A DNA stretch of 64,000 nucleotides. Origin: Ruegeria arenilitoris. Its GTDB lineage: Bacteria; Pseudomonadota; Alphaproteobacteria; Rhodobacterales; Rhodobacteraceae. Where the stretch lies: NCBI RefSeq assembly GCF_013031355.1, contig NZ_WPZO01000004.1:1-64000 (forward strand), given 5' to 3'. Shown piece by piece: positions 1 to 10,795 of the stretch. Positions within the stretch are counted from its first letter, which is position 1. The number at the start of each line of letters is the position of its first letter. The translations under genes were made by a program, and so were the position numbers. A model generated the notes under the pieces. The model was not told the DNA's origin. It did no database searches and saw only the letters and a list, made by a program, of their open reading frames with translations.

Positions 1-270
1 CGTCCCACCGTCTCGCCGGTGTGTCCCGAGCGCCTCAGCAGCGCCGGTGAAGGGGTATTTACGGATTGGGCCCGGGACCTGCAACCCCCATTTTGAAAAA
101 ACTTCACATTTCTCCGCAGAAACTTGCTCAGCTTAATGAAATCAATATGTTATCTTTAGATTTTCCGTCGCTGATCCGCCAATGCCCGGTCTGGAGCAAG
201 GGAATCCACGGCCTTTCTTCGGAATCGTACCCAATGCTTGGTAGGCACCTCAGAGTCGGGGCATGAAATA
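1..270. other. Left-edge stretch without a recognisable gene
   Basis: No convincing gene is visible. A 66-codon open frame at 66-266 has no ribosome binding site, an amino-acid composition unlike a protein, and no family resemblance I recognise. The first ~100 bases are G+C-rich and the next ~60 are A+T-rich. The stretch lies downstream of the katG terminator, so it probably belongs to the 3' flank of whatever lies left of the window. Confidence 0.5.
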
Positions 271-296
271 CGCCGCCCGAGTCTCCTCGGGCGGCG
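271..296 (-). terminator. Terminator-like hairpin downstream of katG
   Basis: A perfect 11-bp stem (CGCCGCCCGAG pairing with CTCGGGCGGCG) with a 4-base loop lies 25 bp beyond the katG stop codon on the minus strand. It is followed only by a weak T-containing stretch (TATTTC), so it is a probable rather than textbook intrinsic terminator. Confidence 0.65.
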
Positions 297-320
297 CAAA
301 TCACTGCGATGGTCGCGGGG

Positions 321-2888
<2,568 letters not shown>

Positions 2889-4505
2889 ATGGAATTCGAC
2901 TATGTCATTATCGGTGGCGGGTCCGCAGGTTCGGTGCTTGCCAGCCGTCTCAGCGAAGACCCACGCATAAGTGTTTGCCTGCTCGAGGCCGGAGGTCGAG
3001 GCAAAAGCATTCTGGTCCGGATGCCCTCGGCCGTTGTTGCCGCCCTGCCCGGACGTCCCAAGATCAACAACTGGGCCTTCGAAACGGTACCTCAACCAGG
3101 GCTGAACGGGCGGCGTGGATATCAACCCCGCGGCAAGGCACTGGGCGGGTCCAGTGCGATCAATGCGATGCTTTATGTAAGGGGTCACCGTCAGGACTAT
3201 GACGGCTGGGCCGAACTGGGCTGCACTGGCTGGGGCTGGGACAGTGTCCTGCCCTATTTCAAACGGTCCGAGAACAATGAGGACGGCGGCGATGACCTGC
3301 ATGGCGACAGCGGCCCGCTTCAGGTGTCACACCAGAAAGAGCCGCGCCCGATCACTCATGCATTCATCGAAGCGGCCGAGCAGATGCAGCACCGCCGCAC
3401 CGATGACTTCAATCGCGGCGACAATGAAGGGGTCGGCCTGTATCAGGTCACACAGTTCCACGACCCGGCCAAGAACGGCGAGCGGTGCTCGGCCGCTGCG
3501 GCCTATGTCTTTCCGGTCATGGACCGCCCCAACCTGACGGTCATTACTCAGGCCCATGCCAAAGAGCTGACCTTTGACGGCAAGCGCGCGACCGGGGTGA
3601 TCTATAAGAAGAAAGCCAAAGGGCCAGACATCACGGTCAGAGCCAAGCGCGAGGTGCTGGTCTGCGCCGGCGCCCTGAAATCCCCGCATCTGCTGCAACT
3701 GTCCGGGATCGGCGCCGCTGAGGAACTGTCCCAACATGGCATTACCGTGCGACACAACCTGCCCGGTGTGGGCAAGAACCTGCAGGACCATCTGGATTTC
3801 ATCCTGTCCTACAAGACCAAGGACACCGATAATTTCGGCATCAGCCCAACTGCATCGGTAAACCTGACCCGACATCTTCTGCGCTGGCGCAAGACCGGTG
3901 TATCGATGGCGGCGACACCTTTTGCCGAAGGGGCGGGGTTTCTGAAAACCTCGTCCGATCTGGACCGGCCCGATATTCAGCTGCATTTCACCATCGCTCT
4001 GGTCGATGATCACGCCCGCAAGCTGCATTACGGCCATGGGTTCGCCTGCCATGTTTGCAAACTGCGCCCTGAAAGCCGTGGAACGGTTGGCCTGAACAGC
4101 CCTGATCCCTTTGACACACCCGCCATCGATCCGGCGTTCCTGTCCGACGACCGCGATCTGGACACGCTAATCAAGGGCGCGCGGATGATGCGGGAAATTC
4201 TTGAGGCCCCTGCCCTTGCCAGATACCGCCACAAAGAGATGTTCGGAACCGACACTGCCCGCACCGACGCCGATTGGGAACAGCACATCCGCGACCGTGC
4301 CGACACGATCTATCACCCGGTCGGAACCTGCAAAATGGGCGTGGATGAGATGGCCGTGGTCGACCCGGAATTGCGCGTGCGGGGCGTCGAGGGACTGCGC
4401 GTGGTTGATGCCTCGGTCATGCCGACGCTGATCTCGGGCAACACCAACGCACCGACCATCATGATTGCCGAGAAAGCCGCCGACCTGATCAAGGCCGCCG
4501 GCTGA
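2889..4505 (+). CDS. GMC-family FAD-dependent alcohol (choline-type) dehydrogenase
   Basis: Flavoprotein of the glucose-methanol-choline family, 538 residues. The FAD-binding motif GGGSAGS is at residues 9-15, followed by the GMC signature around PRGKALGGSSAINAM. The catalytic pair appears as H476 (in YHPVGTCKMG) and N520 (in SGNTNAPT). Overall it resembles AlkJ-type alcohol and choline dehydrogenases, so it probably oxidises a primary alcohol to the aldehyde and passes electrons to quinone. The substrate cannot be read from the sequence. There is no betB or betI beside it, so I do not call it BetA. The ATG at 2889 has an AGGAGG box 10 bases upstream; the open frame extends further 5' but without family similarity. 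Confidence 0.85.
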   Translation: MEFDYVIIGGGSAGSVLASRLSEDPRISVCLLEAGGRGKSILVRMPSAVVAALPGRPKINNWAFETVPQPGLNGRRGYQPRGKALGGSSAINAMLYVRGHRQDYDGWAELGCTGWGWDSVLPYFKRSENNEDGGDDLHGDSGPLQVSHQKEPRPITHAFIEAAEQMQHRRTDDFNRGDNEGVGLYQVTQFHDPAKNGERCSAAAAYVFPVMDRPNLTVITQAHAKELTFDGKRATGVIYKKKAKGPDITVRAKREVLVCAGALKSPHLLQLSGIGAAEELSQHGITVRHNLPGVGKNLQDHLDFILSYKTKDTDNFGISPTASVNLTRHLLRWRKTGVSMAATPFAEGAGFLKTSSDLDRPDIQLHFTIALVDDHARKLHYGHGFACHVCKLRPESRGTVGLNSPDPFDTPAIDPAFLSDDRDLDTLIKGARMMREILEAPALARYRHKEMFGTDTARTDADWEQHIRDRADTIYHPVGTCKMGVDEMAVVDPELRVRGVEGLRVVDASVMPTLISGNTNAPTIMIAEKAADLIKAAG

Positions 4506-4508
4506 ACC

Positions 4509-5354
4509 TCAGACGTCTTTCATCAGGGCCTCCAGCCCGGTGCGATAATCCGGATACAGCAGGCGCACGCCCAACTCGTCCTTGATCCGGTCATTTCGGA
4601 CGCGCTTGTTCTCGTTATAGAAGCTGCGCGCCATCGGGGTCATATCAGCCTCGTCAAAGGGAATGGCGGGCGGCAAAGGCAAGCCCTGCAATTCGGCCGC
4701 GTAGGAGATGACATCCTGCGGCGGCACCGGCTCATCATCGCAGACATTGTATATGGCGCCGGGATTGGGTGCGGCCATCGACGCGGCCAGAACCTGCGCA
4801 ATATCCGCAACATGGATGCGCGAAAACACCTGCCCGGGCTTGATAATACGTCGCATCCCCGCCCGCTTGAGCTTTGAAAACGGTCCACGACCCGGACCAT
4901 AGATACCGGCCAGCCGAAAGATATGGACCGGCAGTCCCGGGATGTTCCGCCATTGCTCCTCGGCCTTCACCCGCCACCGGCCGCGTTCGGCCGTGGGGGT
5001 GGGCGGAGTGGTTTCATCCACCCACTCCCCCTGATGATCACCATAGACGGCGGTCGTCGACAGGTATCCGACCCATTTGAATTGCGCGGCCCGTGCGGCG
5101 ATCTCGTCCTGCAACGCAGCCAGAACCGGATCACCGTCCTTGTTGGGGGACGTCGAAATCAGCAGATGCGTCACGCCGTCCAGATCCGGAGTCTGCCCGG
5201 GCCAGATCAGCGGTTCAGCACCCGATGCGCGAATGGTGGGGGATTGGGCGGGATCGCGAGTGGTGCCGACGATGCGCCACCCTTGGGGTTTCAGTAGCTG
5301 GGACAAGGCTTGCGCCGAATATCCGTGGCCGAACGAAAAAAGAGTTCCTGTCAT
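4509..5354 (-). CDS. NAD(P)-dependent epimerase/SDR-like protein (YeeZ type)
   Basis: A 281-residue Rossmann-fold protein of the extended SDR/epimerase superfamily. The N-terminal nucleotide-binding loop is FGHGYSAQAL (residues 8-17), followed by STTAVYGDHQGEWVDE (the epimerase S-Y region) and a C-terminal NVCDDEP segment typical of this family. It resembles YeeZ-like predicted epimerases whose substrate is unknown. The ATG at 5354 is chosen because similarity begins there and AAAGGCG precedes it; 24 upstream in-frame codons look non-coding. It converges on the GMC gene with a 3-bp gap and diverges from the methyltransferase. Confidence 0.8.
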   Translation of the reverse strand: MTGTLFSFGHGYSAQALSQLLKPQGWRIVGTTRDPAQSPTIRASGAEPLIWPGQTPDLDGVTHLLISTSPNKDGDPVLAALQDEIAARAAQFKWVGYLSTTAVYGDHQGEWVDETTPPTPTAERGRWRVKAEEQWRNIPGLPVHIFRLAGIYGPGRGPFSKLKRAGMRRIIKPGQVFSRIHVADIAQVLAASMAAPNPGAIYNVCDDEPVPPQDVISYAAELQGLPLPPAIPFDEADMTPMARSFYNENKRVRNDRIKDELGVRLLYPDYRTGLEALMKDV

Positions 5355-5444
5355 GTCGCCTTTGATGATCCGCAATTCCGGCGGATGCAAGCGCCTGCGT
5401 CTGAATACTTGATTCGAATCCCTCAATGCGCCTTTCTTTTAAGC

Positions 5445-6077
5445 ATGGCTGAAAAAACACCAAACCTGCACACCGCTTATTCTTTGGAATCGCCCGAGGA
5501 GCATAAAGAACTCTATGCCGAATGGGCCGGGGATTATGACGAGACCTTCGCCGCGCGCGAGGACTACCAGCTTCATATTCACACGGCCCGTGCCTTTGTG
5601 GCCGCCGGTGGACAAGGCCCGGTTCTGGATGTGGGCGCGGGCACGGGGTTATGCGGCGCGGTGCTGGCCGGACTGGGCGTTGGGCCGATCGACGCCACCG
5701 ATATCAGCGCCGAAATGCTGGATCAGGCGATGCGCAAGGATATCTACCGCGACGCGATCGAGGCCGATCTGAACCAGGGTATTCCGGTTCCGCGTGACAG
5801 CTACTCCGGCATCGTGTCCTCGGGCACGTTCACCCATGGCCATCTGGGCCCCGAGGCCCTGCCCGCCCTGCTGCGCATCGCCCGCCCCGGCGCGCAATTC
5901 GCCCTGTCGATCAACGCGCAGCACTATGAAAAGCTGGGCTTTGCCGAGGCGCTGCACAAATTGGCACAGGGCCAGATACACAACCTGACCCTGCCCGAGG
6001 TGCAGATTTACGGCGATCTGGCGGTGGGTCCCAACAAGGGCGACACCGCGCTGATTGCCCTATTCGAGCGGACGTGA
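5445..6077 (+). CDS. Class I SAM-dependent methyltransferase
   Basis: A 210-residue Rossmann methyltransferase. The SAM-binding motif I is VLDVGAGTGLCG (around residues 66-77), and the acidic motif II is DATDISAEMLDQA. It resembles the Williams-Beuren/UbiE-like class of small-molecule methyltransferases. The acceptor is unknown. The start at 5445 gives the normal family N-terminus; the longer frame upstream overlaps the divergent epimerase gene and is rejected. It converges on the sterol-desaturase gene with a 3-bp gap. Confidence 0.8.
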   Translation: MAEKTPNLHTAYSLESPEEHKELYAEWAGDYDETFAAREDYQLHIHTARAFVAAGGQGPVLDVGAGTGLCGAVLAGLGVGPIDATDISAEMLDQAMRKDIYRDAIEADLNQGIPVPRDSYSGIVSSGTFTHGHLGPEALPALLRIARPGAQFALSINAQHYEKLGFAEALHKLAQGQIHNLTLPEVQIYGDLAVGPNKGDTALIALFERT

Positions 6078-6080
6078 CCC

Positions 6081-7070
6081 TTACGTATACATCTGCTTCT
6101 TGAACGCCCGGGTCCGCGTCGTCGCCTCGGCTGACCCGTCATGATAGGTGCCGAACCACTTGTCGAAGGGAATCTCAGAGGTGCCATAGTTGCACTCGAA
6201 ATACCGGTGATGCAGCTGGTGGAAGAAATCCCCGGCACGGGCGGCATCGGTATCCCCGGCCTTCAGCTTCTCAAAGCCTGAATGCGACAGGACCGGGCTG
6301 ATCTGCTGGAAATAGGTGTGGAACAGCACATGCAGCGGGTGCGACGGCACGATCAGGTGGATGAAGTAGGTGGTGAAGTAGAGCAGGTTTTCATACCAAT
6401 GGTTCGAAATCCCTGACCACGGCCCGATATTGACGTTCCGGTGATGCACGGCGTGGACGTGTTTATAGAGCTTGGGGTGATGCTCCAGCCGGTGCGCCCA
6501 ATAGAAATGCAGCCCCGACCACATCGGAATGAACAACATCCAGACCACACACCAGACCGGTGCGCTGGCCCATGTCACGGTGGGGACATAACCGTTGGCC
6601 ATCGCCCAGTAGATGATCCACTGATAAACGGTCGCCACCGTCATGGCGCTGCCCAACGTCCACCAGATATTGTCCCAGACCTGATTGCGGAAGGTGAAGT
6701 TGCCATTGTCGCGGGTCAGGTCGCGTCGGTCGAATTTCTTGTACATGCCCTGACCTTTGCGCATGTAAAGCCACCAATGCAGGCTGCCAGCGATCAGGAT
6801 CTGAGGCACCATGTTCAGCAGCCAGATGCGGAACATCCAGCCCGGCGCAAAGTTTTGCATCGTCTCCAACGCCGGGAAGAAGAACACGTAGGCCGTGACA
6901 GCCAGCGCCATGCACAGCGTCAGTGCCGTGATCTGCAGCCACGCGCCGCTATACCATTTCAACACGGCAGCGGGGCGCGGAGGCCAGTTGAACAACGGAT
7001 TTAGCCCCACCGGACCTTCGGGGTGATAGTGCCAGCGGGCGGCTTCGGGGTCCTGAGCGGTGTCAGTCAT
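6081..7070 (-). CDS. Sterol desaturase / fatty acid hydroxylase family membrane protein
   Basis: A 329-residue integral membrane di-iron protein. Several hydrophobic segments lie between about residues 45 and 190. The histidine boxes of the family are visible: HRLEHH, HAVHHRN and HQLHHRYFECNYG. Such enzymes hydroxylate or desaturate lipids, sterols or carotenoids in the membrane; the substrate here is not determinable. It probably shares a transcript with the upstream class II aldolase (29-bp gap, same strand), although the functional link is obscure. Confidence 0.85.
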   Translation of the reverse strand: MTDTAQDPEAARWHYHPEGPVGLNPLFNWPPRPAAVLKWYSGAWLQITALTLCMALAVTAYVFFFPALETMQNFAPGWMFRIWLLNMVPQILIAGSLHWWLYMRKGQGMYKKFDRRDLTRDNGNFTFRNQVWDNIWWTLGSAMTVATVYQWIIYWAMANGYVPTVTWASAPVWCVVWMLFIPMWSGLHFYWAHRLEHHPKLYKHVHAVHHRNVNIGPWSGISNHWYENLLYFTTYFIHLIVPSHPLHVLFHTYFQQISPVLSHSGFEKLKAGDTDAARAGDFFHQLHHRYFECNYGTSEIPFDKWFGTYHDGSAEATTRTRAFKKQMYT

Positions 7071-7099
7071 GGCAATACCCTTTATTTGGCGTAGTCGGG

Positions 7100-7855
7100 T
7101 TATGTGGCGTAGTCGGAGCCTTCGGCATCCAGCAGAGCCTTGATCTCGCGCAGATGTGCCTCGGCCTGATCGGGATAGTCGTCCAGTTCCCGTGCAGTCT
7201 TCTCGGCAATCTCATCCGACAGAACGCGCAGGGGCTGACCGGTTTGCAGCGCGCGAATATAGGTTTCCGCCGCCCGTTCGAAGTAATAAAGGCGATTGAA
7301 GGTATCCGCCGGGTCACTTCCGATCACCAGAACCCCATGGTTGCCCATGATCATGACCTTTTTCTTTGGGTCCGACAGCATCCCGGCGCAACGCTCGCCT
7401 TCGCTTTCAAAAGCCAGACCACCGAACTCCTGATCGACCACGTAGCGGTTGTAAAAGGTGGCCGTGTTCTGATCGATCGGAGGCATCGAACTGTCCGCCA
7501 GTGAGGCCAGAACGGTAGCAAAGATCGAGTGCACATGCATCACGCAGCGCGCGTGCGGGCAGTGCCGGTGGATCGATCCGTGCAACCCCCAAGCGGTGGG
7601 ATCAGGCGCGCCGGGCTGGGACATCACGTCGGGGTCGTTGGCATCCAGAAACAGCAGATTCGACGCCGTGATCCGCGCGAAGTGCATCTGGTTGGGGTTC
7701 ATCAGGAACTGGGTGCCGTCCTCATTCACCGCAAGACTGAAATGATTGGCCACGCCTTCATGCATGTTCAGCCGCTCGGTCCAGCGGAAGGCCGCGGCAA
7801 GGTCCACGCGTTCCGCCCAGTGGTCGATATTGGGACGCAGGTTGGTGACTGTCAT
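7100..7855 (-). CDS. Class II aldolase/adducin-family protein
   Basis: A 251-residue protein of the class II aldolase fold (FucA/AraD/adducin). The zinc site is suggested by CVMHVHS (two histidines) and a later NHGVLV motif. Members act on phosphorylated or free hydroxy-ketones as aldolases, epimerases or decarboxylases; specificity is not evident. It is divergent from a GcvA-like LysR regulator, which is the obvious candidate controller. A 10-base repeat (GACTACGCCA) occurs once across its stop codon and again just downstream, which may reflect a small local duplication. Confidence 0.82.
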   Translation of the reverse strand: MTVTNLRPNIDHWAERVDLAAAFRWTERLNMHEGVANHFSLAVNEDGTQFLMNPNQMHFARITASNLLFLDANDPDVMSQPGAPDPTAWGLHGSIHRHCPHARCVMHVHSIFATVLASLADSSMPPIDQNTATFYNRYVVDQEFGGLAFESEGERCAGMLSDPKKKVMIMGNHGVLVIGSDPADTFNRLYYFERAAETYIRALQTGQPLRVLSDEIAEKTARELDDYPDQAEAHLREIKALLDAEGSDYAT

Positions 7856-7940
7856 TTCGGGCTCCTGTTGGAAATAACTCGGACTTTGGAAAAGCGTGCC
7901 TGCGGCGCGAATGTTTGACCAACGAAAAAAACAGACCTAT

Positions 7941-7953
7941 CTCATTAGTTGAG
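7941..7953. promoter_or_regulatory. Possible LysR-type (GcvA-like) binding site
   Basis: CTCATTAGTTGAG is a near-palindrome containing ATTAG (CTAAT on the other strand, the core recognised by GcvA-type regulators). It lies between the class II aldolase and its divergent LysR gene, where autoregulatory sites normally occur. The sequence match is short, so this is suggestive only. Confidence 0.3.
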
Positions 7954-7967
7954 CTTATGGCAGGGTT

Positions 7968-8849
7968 ATGCACATGCAGAATTCACTTCCTCCGCTGGGC
8001 TGGCTGCGCACGTTCGAGGCCTCTGCGCGTCATCTGTCGTTCACCGGTGCGGCCCGGGATCTGAACATGACCCAAAGCGCCGTCAGCCAGCAGATCAAAT
8101 CGCTGGAAGGTTATTTGGGGCAGCCCCTGTTTGTGCGCCGCCCGCGCGCGCTGGAACTGACCGAGGCCGGCATCACTTATCTGCCAGTGGTGCGCGAGGC
8201 GTTCCGGACACTGGTGCGCGGTACGAAGGCCGTCACCGGGGCGCAGCAGAACGCGGTGCAGGTGCAAAGCAACATCAGTTTTGCCGTCAACTGGTTGGCC
8301 CCGCGTCTGCCGCAGTTTCGATCCGAACACCCAGAGGTGCAGCTGAACATCTTTACCGAGCTGTGGGAGCCGCGCGAGATGGCTGAGGGCGCAGCTGTGG
8401 AAATCCGCTATTCCCTGCGGCCATCGGACACTGTGCGAACAGAGTTGCTGCGGACCGATCACTATTACCCGGTCTGCGCCCCCGGTTTCGCAGTGACGCT
8501 GGAGACGTTGCAGCAGCAGCCGCTGTTTGACTGTTCCAACCTGATGTCCAACTGGGCGAGTTGGGCAGAAGAACAGGCTCTAAATTGGGATAATCCGCCG
8601 ATTACCTATTCGACCACCTATCTGGTTAGCCTGTCCGTCGCGATGGCCGGAGGGGGCCTGTGCCTGACCCACGACACCATCGCCCGCGACCTGATCCGGC
8701 AGGGGCGATTGGTAGCCCCTTTCGCCCATCGCGCGGTGATGCCCGAGGCCTATTACCTGCTGTTGTCCCCACAGGCCGAGGAAACTCCGGGGGCACTGGC
8801 CTTTGCCGATTGGCTGCGGCGCGAGATGGAGGTGGACCGATTGGCGTGA
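7968..8849 (+). CDS. LysR-family transcriptional regulator (GcvA-like)
   Basis: A 293-residue LysR regulator. The N-terminal winged helix-turn-helix spans about residues 10-65 and includes LSFTGAARDLNMTQSAVSQQIKSLE split over helix 2 and the recognition helix. A periplasmic-binding-protein-like effector domain follows. The wording resembles GcvA and related regulators of amino-acid or small-molecule metabolism. It is divergent from the class II aldolase gene, its likely target. The ATG at 7974 is an alternative start with better spacing from GGCAGGG. Confidence 0.88.
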   Translation: MHMQNSLPPLGWLRTFEASARHLSFTGAARDLNMTQSAVSQQIKSLEGYLGQPLFVRRPRALELTEAGITYLPVVREAFRTLVRGTKAVTGAQQNAVQVQSNISFAVNWLAPRLPQFRSEHPEVQLNIFTELWEPREMAEGAAVEIRYSLRPSDTVRTELLRTDHYYPVCAPGFAVTLETLQQQPLFDCSNLMSNWASWAEEQALNWDNPPITYSTTYLVSLSVAMAGGGLCLTHDTIARDLIRQGRLVAPFAHRAVMPEAYYLLLSPQAEETPGALAFADWLRREMEVDRLA

Positions 8850-8992
8850 CCGGGGCACTCCCGCCCATCGTCAATGCCGCTGCGCGACCTCTCCTCTGGT
8901 TGGGCCGGGCAGCGCTGACGCGCTGCGTGACGGTTTGATGATAGCTGTGCGCTGGGGGTTGCACCTTTTTGTGCATTCGGGAAAGTTGAACC

Positions 8993-10795
8993 ATGGAATA
9001 CACGCCTTTCCCAAGCTGGCCCGATGTCGCCCCCAAATTGATTGCAGTCGCCGCAGGACGCGAGGCCGCCGACACGGTCATTCGCGGCGGGATCTGGGTG
9101 AATGTCCACAGCCGCGAGACGCTGCCGGATCATGACATCGCCATTGCGGCGGGGCGCGTGGCCTTTGTCGGGCCGGACGCATCGCATTGCATTGGACCCG
9201 ACACACAGATCATCGAAGCGAACGGCCGTTACATGCTGCCAGGCCTGTGCGATGCCCATATGCACATCGAATCGGGCATGTTGACCCCGGCCGAGTTTGC
9301 CCGCGCGGTGATTCCGCATGGCACCACTTCGATGTTCACCGACCCGCATGAAATTGCCAACGTGCTGGGTCTGGACGGCGTGCGGATGATGCATGACGAG
9401 GCGCTGATGCAGCCGGTGAACATCTTCACCCAGATGCCGTCCTGCGCGCCCTCGGCACCCGGGCTTGAGACCACGGGATATGAGATCACCCCCGAAGACG
9501 TCGCCGAGGCGATGAACTGGCCTGGCATTATCGGGCTGGGTGAGATGATGAATTTCCCCGGTGTGATTCATGGCGACCCGAAGATGCTGGCCGAGATTGC
9601 CGCGACTCAACGGGCGGGCAAGACAGTGGGTGGGCATTACGCTTCGCCGGATCTGGGGCCTGATTTCGCAGCCTACGTGGCTGGAGGGCCGGCAGATGAC
9701 CATGAGGGCACCTGCGAGGCCGACGCCATTGCCCGGGTGCGGCAGGGGATGCGGTCGATGATGCGGCTGGGGTCGGCCTGGTATGACGTTGAAAGTCAAA
9801 TCACAGCTGTCACTGAAAAGGGGCTGGACCCGCGCAACTTTATCCTGTGCACGGACGACTGCCACTCTGGCACGCTGGTCAAAGAAGGGCATATGAACCG
9901 GGTAGTGCGCCACGCGATTGCCTGCGGATGTGAGCCGCTGATTGCATTGCAGATGGCGACGATCAACACCGCGACCCATTTCGGGCTGGAACGTGAGATC
10001 GGCTCGATCACGCCGGGACGGCGCGCGGATGTCATTCTCAGCTCGGACCTGACAGAGTTGCCCATCGAAATGGTGATCGCCCGCGGTCAGGTCATCGCCC
10101 GGGATGGCGCGATCACAGTGGACTGTCCGCACCTGAACTGGCCGGACACTGCCCGCAATACCGTGCATCTGGGCCACGCCCTGACCGCGGAGGACTTCGA
10201 GATCAAAGCGCCCGCCGGAGCCAACCGTGTACGGGCCAACGTGATCGGCGTGGTCGAAAACCAGGCTCCCACCAAAGCATTGAAGGCCGAGTTGCCGATC
10301 ATCGGCGGGCTGGTCGAAGGCGAAGGCAAAGTCTGCCAGATCGCGCTGGTCGAACGTCACCGCGCGACCGGAGGGGTGACCAACGCCTTTGTTTCGGGCT
10401 TTGGATACCAAGGCAAAATGGCAATGGCCTCGACCGTCGCCCATGACAGCCACCATATGATTGTGGTCGGCACCGACCGGGATCAGATGGCGCTGGCGGC
10501 GAACCGTTTGGCCGAGGTTGGCGGCGGCATCACCATTTTCCGCGATGGAGAAGAACTGGCGCTGGTGGAGTTGCCGATTGCCGGGCTGATGTCCGACAGC
10601 CCCGCCGCCGACGTTGCCGCCAAGGCGGAAAAGATGGTCGAGGCGATGCAGGCCTGCGGCTGTCAGTTGAACAACGCGTATATGCAGCACTCGTTGCTGG
10701 CTTTGGTCGTGATCCCGGAATTACGGATTTCCGACCTTGGGCTGGTGGATGTGCGCACTTTCGAAAAGATAGACCTTCTGGAACCTCTTGCATGA
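8993..10795 (+). CDS. ade: Adenine deaminase
   Basis: A 600-residue amidohydrolase-superfamily enzyme converting adenine to hypoxanthine and ammonia. The N-terminal metal motif is DAHMHIESGM; further signature pieces include PHGTTSMFTDPHEIANV, a conserved GLGEMMNFPGV block and CTDDCHSGTL. Length and the C-terminal adenine deaminase domain (to HSLLALVVIPELRISD) are normal. It overlaps the AMP nucleosidase gene by 4 nt (ATGA), so the two are translationally coupled and form a route from AMP through adenine to hypoxanthine. Confidence 0.94.
   Translation: MEYTPFPSWPDVAPKLIAVAAGREAADTVIRGGIWVNVHSRETLPDHDIAIAAGRVAFVGPDASHCIGPDTQIIEANGRYMLPGLCDAHMHIESGMLTPAEFARAVIPHGTTSMFTDPHEIANVLGLDGVRMMHDEALMQPVNIFTQMPSCAPSAPGLETTGYEITPEDVAEAMNWPGIIGLGEMMNFPGVIHGDPKMLAEIAATQRAGKTVGGHYASPDLGPDFAAYVAGGPADDHEGTCEADAIARVRQGMRSMMRLGSAWYDVESQITAVTEKGLDPRNFILCTDDCHSGTLVKEGHMNRVVRHAIACGCEPLIALQMATINTATHFGLEREIGSITPGRRADVILSSDLTELPIEMVIARGQVIARDGAITVDCPHLNWPDTARNTVHLGHALTAEDFEIKAPAGANRVRANVIGVVENQAPTKALKAELPIIGGLVEGEGKVCQIALVERHRATGGVTNAFVSGFGYQGKMAMASTVAHDSHHMIVVGTDRDQMALAANRLAEVGGGITIFRDGEELALVELPIAGLMSDSPAADVAAKAEKMVEAMQACGCQLNNAYMQHSLLALVVIPELRISDLGLVDVRTFEKIDLLEPLA

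Noticed and set aside
66..266. 66-codon frame near the left edge
   Set aside because: No ribosome binding site, no family, irregular composition.
2889..4505. Choline dehydrogenase BetA in a bet operon
   Set aside because: No betB, betI or betC beside it; the sequence fits the wider GMC alcohol dehydrogenase group equally well.
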